Source of the DNA: Pyrinomonadaceae bacterium
GTDB lineage: Bacteria > Acidobacteriota > Blastocatellia > Pyrinomonadales > Pyrinomonadaceae
Length of the DNA: 64,000 nucleotides
Direction of reading: 5' to 3'
Assembly: GCA_030841085.1 (NCBI GenBank)
Contig: JAVEDP010000036.1
Location: 124,001 to 188,000 of the forward strand
Of this stretch, positions 17,852 through 27,019 are shown piece after piece. The notes below the pieces were generated by a model, which did not search any database, was not told the origin of the DNA, and saw only the letters and a list, made by a program, of their open reading frames with translations. Numbering within the stretch: the stretch's first letter is position 1; every line of letters begins with the position of its first letter. Position numbers and translations under genes: made by a program.

Positions 17852-18130
17852 ATGGAAGAAACAACAGAGTCGGCCGGCAAGAACGTAGTAAACGAGCTTT
17901 GCGACGCTATGCGCTACATTGGCGACGTTTCGTACGCAGTTTTGCCGAGAGACATTGCGCACAATCTCGGGGATTTGAAAAAGTCTTTTTTGAAAAACCT
18001 GCGAACCTTGATCGACAAGGACATTGAGTGGGTTGATGCGCGCGTGGCTGGCGGAGATCGGGTGCGCGAAGAATGGCAGCAGAAATGTAATCAGCAAAAA
18101 TCTGCAGGCGCACCAGAGCCGGTCAACTAA
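17852..18130 (+). CDS. Small acidic/basic helical protein, unknown
   Basis: The 92 residues are not recognised. They are charged and helical (NVVNELCDAMRYIGDVSYAV, then LGDLKKSFLKNLRTLIDKDI), with no signal peptide or membrane segment and one Cys near the start and another near the end. ATG 17852 is chosen because AAGGAG lies 8 nt upstream. The frame is open from 17828. It could be a small adaptor or binding protein. A GCAAACTTTTAGTTTGC hairpin follows the stop. Confidence 0.7.
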   Translation: MEETTESAGKNVVNELCDAMRYIGDVSYAVLPRDIAHNLGDLKKSFLKNLRTLIDKDIEWVDARVAGGDRVREEWQQKCNQQKSAGAPEPVN

Positions 18131-18136
18131 TGTAAA

Positions 18137-18226
18137 GCAAACTTTTAGTTTGCGGACGGTGGAGTAATGCCGTTTGAGACGTAACCCACAAGTTGCGTTA
18201 CAGCACTCGCAATCCAACAGATTGCG
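18137..18226. repeat. Three short hairpins between the small gene and ispH
   Basis: GCAAACTTTTAGTTTGC (18137-18153), GTAACCCACAAGTTGCGTTAC-type arms (18181-18201) and CGCAATC/GATTGCG (18208-18226) follow one another. The first may end the upstream transcript. The others lie in the ispH leader, ending 10 nt before its ATG, and might affect its expression. Confidence 0.5.
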
Positions 18227-18236
18227 CCAACCAAAG

Positions 18237-19094
18237 ATGGAAGTCTTACTAGCAGACGAATACGGTTTCTGTTTCGGCGTTGAACGTGCCGTCGAAATGG
18301 TTGAGGACGCGCTTGACGAAGGCGTGCGTCCCATCCGTTCGCTTGGGCCGTTGATTCATAACGCGCAGGAGATGGAGCGGCTGGGCGAGTTGGGAGTTTC
18401 AACGATCGATGTTCCTGACGAAGCTGACGCCGACACCATCGCCGTAATTCGCGCGCATGGTGTTACGCCGCAAGTGCAGCGCGACCTGGAAGGCCGGGCC
18501 GCGAAAGTCATCGATGCGACGTGTCCTTTTGTAACGAGAGTCCAACACCTGGCCGAACGCGCCGCGCTGGATGGCCGTGACGTAGTGGTTGCCGGCAATC
18601 CGGATCATCCTGAGATGATTGGCGTGGTAGGTTACGCGCCTGCGAATACTTATGTGGTCCGCGATGCGAGCGAGGTTGCGGCCTTGCCCCAGTTGCGCTC
18701 GCCGTTAGTCGTTTCGCAAACGACGATAAAGTTGAAAACGTTTTTGGAAGTTGCCGAGGCCGTTCGTGCCAAGACTGATGCTGAGCCGCAAGTCGTCAAC
18801 ACAATCTGTTCAGCGACGCGCGATCGACAGGACGCGGCGCGCGCTCTGGCAGGGCAGGTCGATGTGTTTTACGTAATTGGAGGCCGCCATTCCTCAAACA
18901 GCGTCAAGCTGCTGGCGGTTTGTCAGGAACAATGCGACAAGAGTTTTTTGATTGAAACACCCGCCGAAATAAATCCAGCAGATGTCGAAAACACTCAACG
19001 TGTTGGCGTGACCGCCGGCGCATCAACACCAAACTGGCTGATCGACCAGGTTGTTTCCCGCCTGCATGAATTGGGTAAACAAGCCGCTGCCTAA
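18237..19094 (+). CDS. ispH: 4-hydroxy-3-methylbut-2-enyl diphosphate reductase
   Basis: Last enzyme of the MEP isoprenoid pathway: reduces HMBPP to IPP and DMAPP with a [4Fe-4S] cluster. The three cluster cysteines are visible in YGFCFGVERAV, DATCPFVTRVQ and NTICSATRDRQ, along with the RAHGVTP, AGNPDHPE and GGRHSSNSVKL signatures and the closing VTAGASTPNWLI. The 285-residue length is normal for the shorter family. ATG 18237 (MEVLLADEYGFCFG) fits the family. The open frame extends 63 nt upstream over hairpin repeats, so that start is rejected. Confidence 0.96.
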   Translation: MEVLLADEYGFCFGVERAVEMVEDALDEGVRPIRSLGPLIHNAQEMERLGELGVSTIDVPDEADADTIAVIRAHGVTPQVQRDLEGRAAKVIDATCPFVTRVQHLAERAALDGRDVVVAGNPDHPEMIGVVGYAPANTYVVRDASEVAALPQLRSPLVVSQTTIKLKTFLEVAEAVRAKTDAEPQVVNTICSATRDRQDAARALAGQVDVFYVIGGRHSSNSVKLLAVCQEQCDKSFLIETPAEINPADVENTQRVGVTAGASTPNWLIDQVVSRLHELGKQAAA

Positions 19095-19120
19095 GTTCCG
19101 CTTCGACTTACTCCAAGCAG

Positions 19121-19312
19121 TCAATCAATCAGATTTCCCATTTTCATTTGACAGTTCTCATTTGTCATTGAGAACCGGTGTGTCTTCGAGGGGAGCTGTC
19201 AGAGTTGACGGTAGTCGCCGCTGGAAGTTTCTATAATCAAATGGTGCGGGATTGCTCGGAAATGGAAAATGAGAAATGGTAAATGATGAATGGTAAATCT
19301 GACTGCTTCACT
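19121..19312. repeat. Short-tandem-repeat inverted arms, locus B
   Basis: The left arm (TCAGATTTCCCATTTTCATT and onward, 19129-19172) faces a right arm (GGAAATGGAAAATGAGAAAT and onward, 19257-19305) built from the word AAATGGTAAATG. GCAGTC/GACTGC closes the outer ends. The 85-nt centre has no gene. This is the same style of arm as at 21389-21634. Confidence 0.7.
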
Positions 19313-19321
19313 CCGGCCAGC

Positions 19322-19930
19322 CTAAAGATCGTCAGAACCGAGATTCATCTGGTCCAACGCACCGACAATTTGCCGCGCCTCTTCCGAGCCGTAGTCGTCG
19401 GCCTGGCGCCGCAAAGCGTCGCGAGCAATTTCGGCATCGACCGGGTCACTCAACAGTCCAATTAAAACTGAAGTTGGCAGTTGGGCCAATGACTCGCTTG
19501 ATAGGGCGCGCACTACTACTTCCGGCGAGCGTGCCAGCTCGCAAACCTCGCTGGGCGCAAAACGCGTGAGTGCATCGGCCAGCGCATCGATACGCTTGTA
19601 GTCGCGCTTTTTGTCGGCACGCCGCACGAGTTGGGTGAAGACCTCAGCGGATCGTGTTTTTTCCTGCAACACGGCGGCGCAAGTATTTGCGATGTGACGA
19701 AGCTGATTGCCTTTTTCAGTCTCTAAATTCTCTGCCTCGCGTGCTCGCTCATCAAGCGCGGTCAGCAAACGGCTGAGTTCCTGGTCGGCGCGCGCGTCGT
19801 AAGGGACGCTGCGTGCCGGAGCCGGCGGCGGATTTTGCAGCGCATGCTCGACCAGACCGCGAGTGGCCGGACGCAGTTCCGACCAAACACTGGCAAGGCG
19901 GCCGCCAAAATCTTCAATCGGTAAAGACAA
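19322..19930 (-). CDS. Helical protein of unknown function
   Basis: The 202 residues are not recognised. A Pro-rich early stretch (NPPPAPARSVPYDARADQEL) is followed by a long charged coiled-coil-like region (LLTALDERAREAENLETEKG) and then short helical repeats (SPEVVVRALSSESLAQLPTS). No signal or membrane segment, so it is cytoplasmic. TTG start at 19930 with GAGGAG about 13 nt upstream. Composition recalls the helical-repeat protein at 5097, but no common motif is clear. Confidence 0.65.
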   Translation of the reverse strand: MSLPIEDFGGRLASVWSELRPATRGLVEHALQNPPPAPARSVPYDARADQELSRLLTALDERAREAENLETEKGNQLRHIANTCAAVLQEKTRSAEVFTQLVRRADKKRDYKRIDALADALTRFAPSEVCELARSPEVVVRALSSESLAQLPTSVLIGLLSDPVDAEIARDALRRQADDYGSEEARQIVGALDQMNLGSDDL

Positions 19931-20000
19931 CGCTTAAAATTTCTCCTCAAGTCTGAAAACTAAAACGGCGTACTATACGCGAAGCGGGCCTGAAAAAAAA

Positions 20001-20130
20001 CAGCCGGTAGCCGTCAGGGAGAAGGTAGCATAAACAAGAGGTCAGCGGCCTGGCTCGAGCAGTTTCGAGTCCAACCTTTGGTTGTGCCTTGCCGCGGGCA
20101 AGCTAGAGATTGGACCCTGACTGCCGGCCG
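20001..20130. repeat. Imperfect palindrome in the 19931-20248 gap
   Basis: GCCGGTAGCCGTCAGGG (from 20003) faces CCCTGACTGCCGGC (to about 20128). Inner pairs GTCCAACCTTTGG and TTGCCGCGGGCAA add structure. No gene is seen in the gap. This may be a decayed member of the palindromic families. A GGAAATAGCAC stretch just before 20249 is the ribosome site of the next gene. Confidence 0.45.
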
Positions 20131-20248
20131 TATGCGCAGTACCAGAGCGGCGCTTGAGGCGGACCATTCCGCCGAAAACCGAAGTTATATTGGTGTTTGA
20201 GCAAATACCGAGCGGACACTACATCCTAAAAAAAATGGAAATAGCACT

Positions 20249-21304
20249 TTGAGCAAAGCTTACGATCCATTTGTTCGCGGTCGATTTCCCGTCGGTGTGC
20301 GCACGATTCAAGCGCTCGATACGGCGCGGGATCGTTTGTTCCCTTGCGAGATTTGGTACCCGGCCGCGGCGCAACATGCCGGCCAGGACTTGGCGCCTGA
20401 AACTCAGGACTGCTTCACAGCTCCACTGATTAATACCGTTCGCAGGCAATCGGCGGTGCGTGATGCCGTGGCCCAATTCGGAACCTATCCGCTGGTCATC
20501 TTCTCGCACTCGAGCGGCGCCGGCCGTCGCAGCGCCACTTTCCTTTGCACCCACTTAGCCAGCCACGGCTACATTGTCGCGTCGTTGGATCACTCGGAAG
20601 TTTTAGCACCGGAGCTGGCGCGTAAGATCGATGAGACCGCAGAGCAAAAGTCTGCGCGTTGGGAAGCCTTGATTGCGAGCCGCGTGCCTGACGTGCTCTT
20701 TCTTCTCACTTATTTACTTGGCAGAGCAAATATGTTCGGGCAAGTTGGCGAGGGGGAAGCGACAGTTGATGCAACTCAAATTGGAATCGTCGGACACAGC
20801 TTTGGTGGCTGGACCGCGCTCGCGGCAACTGAGGTCGAACCGCGTATCCGGGCCGTGGTTGCGCTCGCGCCTGGCGGAAGTTCTCACCCGCGGCCCGGCA
20901 TTCTTCCGGTAAAGCTCACCTTCAATTGGGGGCGTGAGGTCCCAACACTTTATTTAGTTGCGGAGAATGACGTGTCGCTTCCATTGGCTGGCATGTACGA
21001 ACTATTCGAAAGGACGCCGGCGACAAAACAAATGTTCATCCTGCGTCGCGCCGATCACCTGCACTTCATGGACAACGTCGAGGAAATGCATGAAGCGGTG
21101 CGAACGACGCCGTGGACCGGAGAGCTAGCATGGATGCCGAAAGAGATGCTGCCAATTGCCGAACTCTGTTCCGGAGAGCAGGCTCATTTGTTTGTGCGCG
21201 GACTGACGCTATCTCAACTTGATGCTGTTTTGAAGCGAGAAGAAAACGCGCAACAATTTTTGCAGGGTGATGTTGAGGCGGAACTCGCGCGGCGGGGCGT
21301 GGAA

Positions 21305-21319
<15 letters not shown>
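20249..21319 (+). CDS. Alpha/beta hydrolase, platelet-activating-factor acetylhydrolase-like
   Basis: The 356-residue esterase/lipase-type protein has the nucleophile elbow GIVGHSFGGWTALAA (Ser in GHSFGG). FPVGVRTIQALDTARDRLFP near the N-terminus and PLVIFSHSSGAGRRSATFLC match the PAF-AH/DLH class. An Asp in LVAENDVSLP and a His in RRADHLHFMD complete a plausible triad. No signal peptide. The start is TTG at 20249. The final residues (VESRRQ) and the stop are encoded by the first repeat unit of locus C. The substrate is unknown; a lipid or plant-type ester is possible. Confidence 0.85.
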
Positions 21320-21658
<339 letters not shown>

Positions 21659-21674
<16 letters not shown>

Positions 21675-21895
21675 TCCACCGGGTTATGGTCCTTGATCTC
21701 GGCAATGCTGGGAAATGGGATCTTAACGATCTCGCCGCCGGCGCGTTCGATCTTCACGCTCGGCGTAGTCAACGCTTGCGTGGTTTTCATGCTGCGCACA
21801 ATGCCGCGCACGCGCTCGCCGTCGAGGGTGACGATCTCAACGTTGTCTTTTCCGTATAGCGGTTGCAGCGCCGCCAGCGCTTTGGTTACTTCCAC
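21659..21895 (-). CDS. Small conserved-looking protein, unknown
   Basis: The 78 residues look like a small beta-barrel: VEIVTLDGERVRGIVRSMKT and VKIERAGGEIVKIPFPSIAE suggest an SH3- or Sm-like fold. No function recognised. GTG start at 21895, 8 nt after AAGGAGA. The last residues lie in the repeat arm of locus C. No membrane segment. It might bind nucleic acid or be a small regulator; that is only a guess from the fold pattern. Confidence 0.65.
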
Positions 21896-22192
21896 TTTGC
21901 TGTTTCTCCTTAAGATCCTGAAGCGAATTGCCGAAGGTAATGCGAATCGCGAGCCAGAGGGGGATGCTGGTTCAAAGATATTGCACCTGACGCGATTGAA
22001 AGTCTAATTTGAGCGCGGCTTGGGGTTAAAGACTGAAGGCGAACTGCAAATTCAGCATTTGCCTTAATCCAAAGCCCGCCTGATTCTTTATCTGCCGCGT
22101 CCAATGCAACCGGAAAGCTAAGTTTGGCGTATAGATTTCTGCTATCCTTAGCCTGTTTTAAAAGGCCGAATGCTCGAAACTGCGAAATTGCC

Positions 22193-23161
22193 ATGACTCC
22201 CGAAACCAACGCCTCAGTCACAAATTGCGGAAACTGCAATGCGCCCATGCCCCGAGAGCTGCGATTCTGTCGCAACTGTGGTTTTCGCCTCGGCGAAGGT
22301 ACGGCTGAGTACACTGAGACAGTTCGTTTTCAGAACGTTCCCCCCGGAACACTACCGGCAAATGGTGCAGCCCAGTTTCAACAACAACAGTATCGCGGGA
22401 TGGCAGTCTCGCCGGGTGGCCCGATGCGCAAGCGGAAGAAGCGCATGAGTGGAATGAGCTGGATGTTTATTGTCTTGATCGTATTTTTCGTTGCCGCGGC
22501 TGGCTTCACCGCGATTATCCGTCCTATCCGACAAAATGTTCATGTTCAGTTTGCGGAAAGCGCAAGGAAGTCTTACGCGGGAGTAAATTCTTTCGACACC
22601 GCGGAAAATGATGCCGGCGTCACGTTCGATAACGTTGAGCCGCCGGGCTCGCCTGCTGATAAAGCCGGATTAGTTGGCGGCGACATTATCACCAACGTGA
22701 ACGGCATGCCGATTCATTCCGACGACGAGATGACAACACTATTGGCGAGCACTCCGATCGGACAAACTTTGGACGTGATCTACCTGCGCGACGGCGAGAC
22801 GAAGAACACCAAGCTGACTACGATCTCAAAAGAAGAGTTGGACCGGCTAAACAGCGCCTATCGCAGCCGGCCGGAAGGCCGCGGGCAGTTTGGTTATGAG
22901 GATGGCGACGCCGAACGCGTGGCGATACCTGGAACGAAGATGTACGGAGTTCGCCTGGGCGGGATTTTGTCGAACCGCCCAGCGGATATGGCGGGCGTCA
23001 AAGCAGGCGACATCGTTGTTGAATTCGATGGCATTCCGATTCGCACTTCGGACGAGTTTCTTTCGCGCGTCCGGCGTGCGTTGCCTTACAGCACGGTCAA
23101 GTTGGTTGTGATGCGTGATGGGGAGCGTGTTGAGATTCCGGTTAAGATGGGGAAACAATAA
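22193..23161 (+). CDS. Zinc-ribbon, single-TM protein with two PDZ domains
   Basis: The 322-residue membrane protein has a Cys4 zinc ribbon (CGNCNAPMPRELRFCRNCG, about residues 12-30), a Gln-rich linker, and a basic stretch (RKRKKR) before one membrane segment (WMFIVLIVFFVAAAGFTAII). Two PDZ domains follow: one around GSPADKAGLVGGDIITNVNG, one around RPADMAGVKAGDIVVEFDG. Zinc ribbon inside and PDZ pair outside suggest an adaptor that binds C-termini of periplasmic proteins; no protease domain is present. ATG 22193 is preferred over an upstream start because it begins the zinc-ribbon unit. It ends one base before the locus D repeats. Confidence 0.8.
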   Translation: MTPETNASVTNCGNCNAPMPRELRFCRNCGFRLGEGTAEYTETVRFQNVPPGTLPANGAAQFQQQQYRGMAVSPGGPMRKRKKRMSGMSWMFIVLIVFFVAAAGFTAIIRPIRQNVHVQFAESARKSYAGVNSFDTAENDAGVTFDNVEPPGSPADKAGLVGGDIITNVNGMPIHSDDEMTTLLASTPIGQTLDVIYLRDGETKNTKLTTISKEELDRLNSAYRSRPEGRGQFGYEDGDAERVAIPGTKMYGVRLGGILSNRPADMAGVKAGDIVVEFDGIPIRTSDEFLSRVRRALPYSTVKLVVMRDGERVEIPVKMGKQ

Positions 23162-23162
23162 A

Positions 23163-23256
23163 AGTGATGAGTGATGAGTGATGAGTGATGAGTGATGAGT
23201 TATTGCGCATTTCGCCTTCTTCTTACTCATCACTCATAACTCATCACTCATTACTT
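23163..23256. repeat. Short-tandem-repeat hairpin, locus D
   Basis: Five units of GTGATGA (23163-23202) face ACTCATCACTCATAACTCAT (23224-23256) across a 20-nt loop. It lies between two convergent genes. The right arm encodes the last residues of the minus-strand protein at 23234, so the array is partly coding. It could act as a two-way terminator hairpin. Confidence 0.8.
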
Positions 23257-23584
23257 TTTTAGTTGAGTACTCGCGCATGCGCGCTTCCATTTCCCGCCGC
23301 ACGTTTTCGCGTTCTTCTTCCGACTCATCTGCTTCAAAAGTTTCAAACAGCGCGTAAGGGTTTTCCGCTACCAGCCGCAGTTCCCACGCTTCGCGCTGTT
23401 CATGCGACGGCCGCGAAAACCAGAGCGCGTCGAGCTCGGCGTCTTCCTGCTTAATTTCTCCCAATGCCGATATCCAGGTTTCAAGTTCGGCTCGAGATTC
23501 CGGCCGCAGCAGCACCCGGCGGAGTTCCCAGCCGTGCTTTAGATAGACGCCGACAATCTCCTTAATCAGTTCGTTCATCTTCAT
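23234..23584 (-). CDS. Small acidic protein of unknown function
   Basis: The 116 residues are highly charged (EADESEEERENVRREMEARM) with no signal peptide and no recognised domain. The helical N-terminus is NELIKEIVGVYLKHGWELRR. The last seven residues (KVMSDEL) and the stop codon are made by the locus D repeat word, so the original C-terminus may have been different. ATG at 23584; a second ATG at 23578 is possible. Probably cytoplasmic. Confidence 0.6.
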   Translation of the reverse strand: MKMNELIKEIVGVYLKHGWELRRVLLRPESRAELETWISALGEIKQEDAELDALWFSRPSHEQREAWELRLVAENPYALFETFEADESEEERENVRREMEARMREYSTKKVMSDEL

Positions 23585-23602
23585 CTCAAGAAAAGTATAC
23601 GG

Positions 23603-23658
23603 TGTCCGATAAGCTTTAGCTTGTCGTAACGGCTCGACAAACTAAAGTTTATCGGACA
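23603..23658. repeat. Dispersed palindromic repeat, family P2, copy 2
   Basis: The 24-nt arms starting TGTCCGATAAGCTTTAGC and ending AAAGTTTATCGGACA pair at 22 of 24 positions around an 8-nt loop. Same sequence family as 10568-10625. It lies in the divergent gap between the acidic protein gene and the peptidase gene. Confidence 0.85.
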
Positions 23659-23815
23659 TTGCGAAGGTGGCCATGTTTGACCGCCGCGCCGCCGCGCCTC
23701 TATCATCGCTGCCACGACCTGAGGTCGAATTTCGAGTTTGTGGAAAGTGCTGTTGTACCAGAACTGCTCGCGATTGCTCGGCGAATGCAAGACCAAGAAA
23801 AGGTATTTGCCTGGA

Positions 23816-24736
23816 GTGTCGCGCTACGGAAAGTTTTTGGCGCTGGTGCTTTGTATTCTGCTTGACACTTCGCTTGTGCTATCGCAAAACAATCCATATC
23901 GAATGCCGTCACACAGTTCTCCAATAACAACAATGGCGCATCAATCCGGCGACGAAGCGCCTGCTTCGTTTTATGAAGTGCTGCGCAAGGCGCTGAAGAA
24001 GCGAAAGACCGACGTGGACCGTATCTGCCCGCACACGGATTCCGTTGCGCGCCGGATACTTGAAGACTATGGCGCCATGTTTCTGGCGAAAAAAGTGACG
24101 CCGCCGCCGGTTTGTATCTTTACCAGCGAAGCTGAAGTTGCAAAATTTCAGGAGGATGCGGATTACGTTACCGAAAACATTGACGGCGCCGACATCGAAC
24201 TACAGCGGGAAGCGATGAAGCAGTTGTTGAAAGCGCGCGAAAAGGCGCTCAAGGAAGGTTTGAATATCACGCCGCGCGACGGCGCCGAGGCCGCGCGCCG
24301 CAGTTACGCAGACAGTTACGAATTGTGGAACACGCGCTTTATGCCGGCGCTTGATTACTGGTTGCAGCAGGGGCGCTTAACCGAAGCCCAGGTCGCGCGC
24401 TTGAAAGCGTTGCCGCTGCATGAACAGATCGCCGAAGTGCTGGAGCTGGAACGCAGCGGCATCTATTTCAGCAAGGACCTTTCCAAGTCGATTCTGTATT
24501 CGATCGCGGCGCCGGGAACTTCGCAACACATCGCGATGCTGGCGTTCGACGTTAACGAATTTGATAATGTGCGCGTGCGCGAGCTTCTCGCCGAACAGGG
24601 TTGGTTTCAAACGGTGCTCAGTGATTTGCCCCACTTCACTTTTCTGGGTTTGAAAGAAAAAGACTTGCCAAAGAATGGGTTGAAGAGCGTCGTGGTTGAC
24701 GGGCAAACTTTCTGGATTCCAAACGTCACTCAATAA
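23816..24736 (+). CDS. VanY-like D-Ala-D-Ala carboxypeptidase (peptidase M15)
   Basis: The 306-residue secreted or anchored protein starts with a hydrophobic signal segment (KFLALVLCILLDTSLVLSQN). The C-terminal half has the metal-binding pattern of M15 peptidases: GTSQHIAMLAFD, where the SxHxxGxAxD motif keeps Ser, His and Asp but has Met in place of Gly. It is followed by LSDLPHFTFLG, which supplies the second His. The middle (about 60-190) is a helical region with no known domain. The best start is GTG 23816, which opens the signal peptide; the frame is open to 23738. It is expected to trim peptidoglycan peptides. Activity is uncertain because of the motif change. Confidence 0.75.
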   Translation: MSRYGKFLALVLCILLDTSLVLSQNNPYRMPSHSSPITTMAHQSGDEAPASFYEVLRKALKKRKTDVDRICPHTDSVARRILEDYGAMFLAKKVTPPPVCIFTSEAEVAKFQEDADYVTENIDGADIELQREAMKQLLKAREKALKEGLNITPRDGAEAARRSYADSYELWNTRFMPALDYWLQQGRLTEAQVARLKALPLHEQIAEVLELERSGIYFSKDLSKSILYSIAAPGTSQHIAMLAFDVNEFDNVRVRELLAEQGWFQTVLSDLPHFTFLGLKEKDLPKNGLKSVVVDGQTFWIPNVTQ

Positions 24737-24738
24737 AG

Positions 24739-25362
24739 ATGAGCAGCGACTTCGATAGCGCAACGCGCACCGCCCTCACCAAATGCATCCGAGAAATCGA
24801 GAAACGTACTGACGCTGAGCTCGTGTTGGTGGTCCGCGCTCGTTCTCATTCGTACGCAGCAGCTAATTATTTGTTTGGGGCGCTGGTCGCATTTGCCGGT
24901 CTCAACTTCCTTTTGTTCTCGCCTGTTAATTTTCATCAAATCTGGGTGCCAATCGATATAGCTTTGCTGTTCGTTTTGGGGACGTACGTTTCCTCTCGCA
25001 GCAATGTGATTCGGCGCTGGTTAACGCGAACCGTTGTGCGCAACAAAGCAGCGCGCACGGGCGCGGCAGCGATGTTTTATGAAGCGGGCATCGCAAACAC
25101 AAAAGCTGAGCTGGGCGTGCTCGTTTACCTCTCGTTGCTTGAACGACGGCTGGAACTAATCGCCGATCGCGGAATTCTTAAAGCAGTTCCGGCGCTGGAA
25201 TGGAACCAGGCGCTTTTCGACTTACATCAAGCGGGAAAGCAGCCGCACCCGGAAACTTTAACGGCCAGCCTGGAGAAGCTGGGCCTTTTGTTGGCGCAAT
25301 ACCTACCCGCCAGCGCTGAAAATCCAAACGAACTTCCCGACGCGCCGCGTTTCGAATTGTGA
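24739..25362 (+). CDS. TPM-domain membrane protein (YgcG/Psb32-like)
   Basis: The 207-residue TPM fold protein has IEKRTDAELVLVVRARSHSY, then two membrane segments (YLFGALVAFAGLNFLLF and VPIDIALLFVLGTYVSS), then RTGAAAMFYEAGIANTKAEL. It lacks the usual signal peptide and Gly-rich tail, and those features occur instead in the following protein. The ATG at 24739 is 2 nt after the preceding stop. Its own stop overlaps the next start by one base (TGATG), so the two are certainly co-transcribed. A role in membrane repair or proteolysis is known only loosely for the family. Confidence 0.8.
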   Translation: MSSDFDSATRTALTKCIREIEKRTDAELVLVVRARSHSYAAANYLFGALVAFAGLNFLLFSPVNFHQIWVPIDIALLFVLGTYVSSRSNVIRRWLTRTVVRNKAARTGAAAMFYEAGIANTKAELGVLVYLSLLERRLELIADRGILKAVPALEWNQALFDLHQAGKQPHPETLTASLEKLGLLLAQYLPASAENPNELPDAPRFEL

Positions 25363-26915
25363 TGCGACCTGCAAACCGGACCAACCTGGCGATGCGGCTG
25401 TTGTGCCGCGCCTCTTTAATCGGCGGCGCATTGATCTTGTCCGTCGCACTGGCGGCGGAGGCTTTCGCGCGTGTCGGTGGCGGCGGGTCGTACAGTGGCG
25501 GCGGCGGGCATGGCAGCAGCGGCGGTGGCGGGGGCGGCGGGGGAGCACTCATTTGGCTCATCTTTCAGTTGTTTCGCATGCTCATCTATCTCACGATCGA
25601 GTATCCGGTGGTTGGCATTCCTCTCGATATCCTGGTCGCTGCCGCCGTCATTTATTATTTTGTCAGGCGCGCGCGGCGGGTTGAACCAACAACTCCGCTG
25701 GGATTGAATACGCAGCAAAGTGGTCCAGAAAATATTCCGCGCCAGTTTGACCAGTTACGGAAATTCGATCCCAACTTTTCTGAAATAGTTTTTACCGACT
25801 TTGCCTACGCGCTTTACGGCAAGGCGCACAACGCTCGCGGTCATGGAGCTGCCGCGTTGGATCAATATTCGCCCTACCTCAGCGACGGCGCGCGCGCGAA
25901 TCTGTTGCAGCGGAACCCGCCCGGACTTCGCGAAGTTAAAGGAATCATCGTCGGCGCACTAAACGTCGCCAATGTCAGCGGCCTGGAAACGCCGCTGGTA
26001 AGGATCAGTCTGGTGTTCGAAGCCAACTACACCGAGGTGGTCCAGGCCAATCAGAAGCAGACGGAGATGAGCTACTACGTTCGCGAGCGTTGGGAGCTCG
26101 AGCGCAAGCGCGACGTATTGTCGCCACCACCGGCGCAGGCAACGGCGCTGCATTGTCCGCGCTGCGGCGGTGCGCTGCAAAAGAACACGGCTGGCGCCTG
26201 CGCGTTCTGTGGTACGAAAATCGAGAGTGGTGAATTTCAATGGTATGTGCGCGAGGTTGCGCTGCTGACAAGTGAAGCGAAAGGGCCACTGCTCACTTCG
26301 GACGTGCCGGAGGTTGGCACTGATTACCGTAGCGTTGTTCAGCCCGGCTTGGATAACATTCGCGTCGCGTTCGAGAAAAACAATCCTGATTTTTCCTGGG
26401 GCGCATTTCAGGCCCGCGCGCGGCTGATTTTTGACGAGCTGCAAGCCGCCTGGTCCACGCTTAATTGGGACCGCGCCCGCCCACATGAAACGGACAGCCT
26501 TTTCCAGATGCATCAATATTGGATTGATGCCTACCGGCGACAGCACCTGCAAAATAAGTTGGATCAGTGCAGCATTACCGCGATGCAACCAGTAAAAATC
26601 ACGGAAGACAAATTTTACAACGCGATCACCATGCGCATTGGCGCACAGGGTTACGACTACACGGCCGATGCGAACGGGCACGTTGTTGCCGGGTCCACAA
26701 CCAACCTGCGGCGTTGGAGCGAATACTGGACGTTTATCCGAAACCGCAGCGCCAAGCCGGCGGCCGCGCGCGCGGATCTAAACTGTCCCAACTGTGGAGC
26801 GCCGCTGAAAGTCAATGCTGCGGGCATTTGTGAATTCTGCGGCGGAAAGATAACCTCAGGAGAGTTTGATTGGGTCCTTTCGCGGATTGAACAGGACGAA
26901 TCGTACCAGGGCTAA
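25362..26915 (+). CDS. Gly-rich, Tim44-like protein with two zinc ribbons
   Basis: The 517-residue protein has a signal peptide (LCRASLIGGALILSVALAAE), a very Gly-rich segment (VGGGGSYSGGGGHGS, then a run of Gly), a membrane segment (LILSV-like at IPLDILVAAAVIYYFV), then two tandem Tim44-like domains (first around FDPNFSEIVFTDFAYALYGK, second from about residue 315). Each domain is followed by a zinc ribbon: CPRCGGALQKNTAGACAFCG and CPNCGAPLKVNAAGICEFCG. The ribbons are similar, as are the sequences after them (IESGEFQWYVREV / ITSGEFDWVLSRI), so the domain unit is duplicated. Its partner is the TPM protein encoded immediately before it. Confidence 0.8.
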   Translation: MRPANRTNLAMRLLCRASLIGGALILSVALAAEAFARVGGGGSYSGGGGHGSSGGGGGGGGALIWLIFQLFRMLIYLTIEYPVVGIPLDILVAAAVIYYFVRRARRVEPTTPLGLNTQQSGPENIPRQFDQLRKFDPNFSEIVFTDFAYALYGKAHNARGHGAAALDQYSPYLSDGARANLLQRNPPGLREVKGIIVGALNVANVSGLETPLVRISLVFEANYTEVVQANQKQTEMSYYVRERWELERKRDVLSPPPAQATALHCPRCGGALQKNTAGACAFCGTKIESGEFQWYVREVALLTSEAKGPLLTSDVPEVGTDYRSVVQPGLDNIRVAFEKNNPDFSWGAFQARARLIFDELQAAWSTLNWDRARPHETDSLFQMHQYWIDAYRRQHLQNKLDQCSITAMQPVKITEDKFYNAITMRIGAQGYDYTADANGHVVAGSTTNLRRWSEYWTFIRNRSAKPAAARADLNCPNCGAPLKVNAAGICEFCGGKITSGEFDWVLSRIEQDESYQG

Positions 26916-27019
26916 TAAGTGGCTGACATCTTATTCCGGCGGCGCGACATCGAAATAAACCGGCAAATCGGGAAGCGACTTTTAAGAAAACGCGACGAAC
27001 CTTTTCGTGGGAGATTTTT

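Noticed and set aside
23163-23256. A CRISPR array
   Set aside because: Repeat units are 7 nt without spacers and face an inverted arm, so it is a hairpin of short tandem repeats.
23667-23927. A Cys-rich 86-codon frame (CGKCCC, CLEC) overlapping the VanY-like gene start
   Set aside because: It looks like a zinc ribbon at first, but lies out of frame across the peptidase signal peptide, and no ribosome site is clear; it could be a remnant of an upstream reading frame.
25959-26681. A 240-codon frame opposite the Tim44-like gene
   Set aside because: Antisense shadow; the plus-strand product has two zinc ribbons and a signal peptide.
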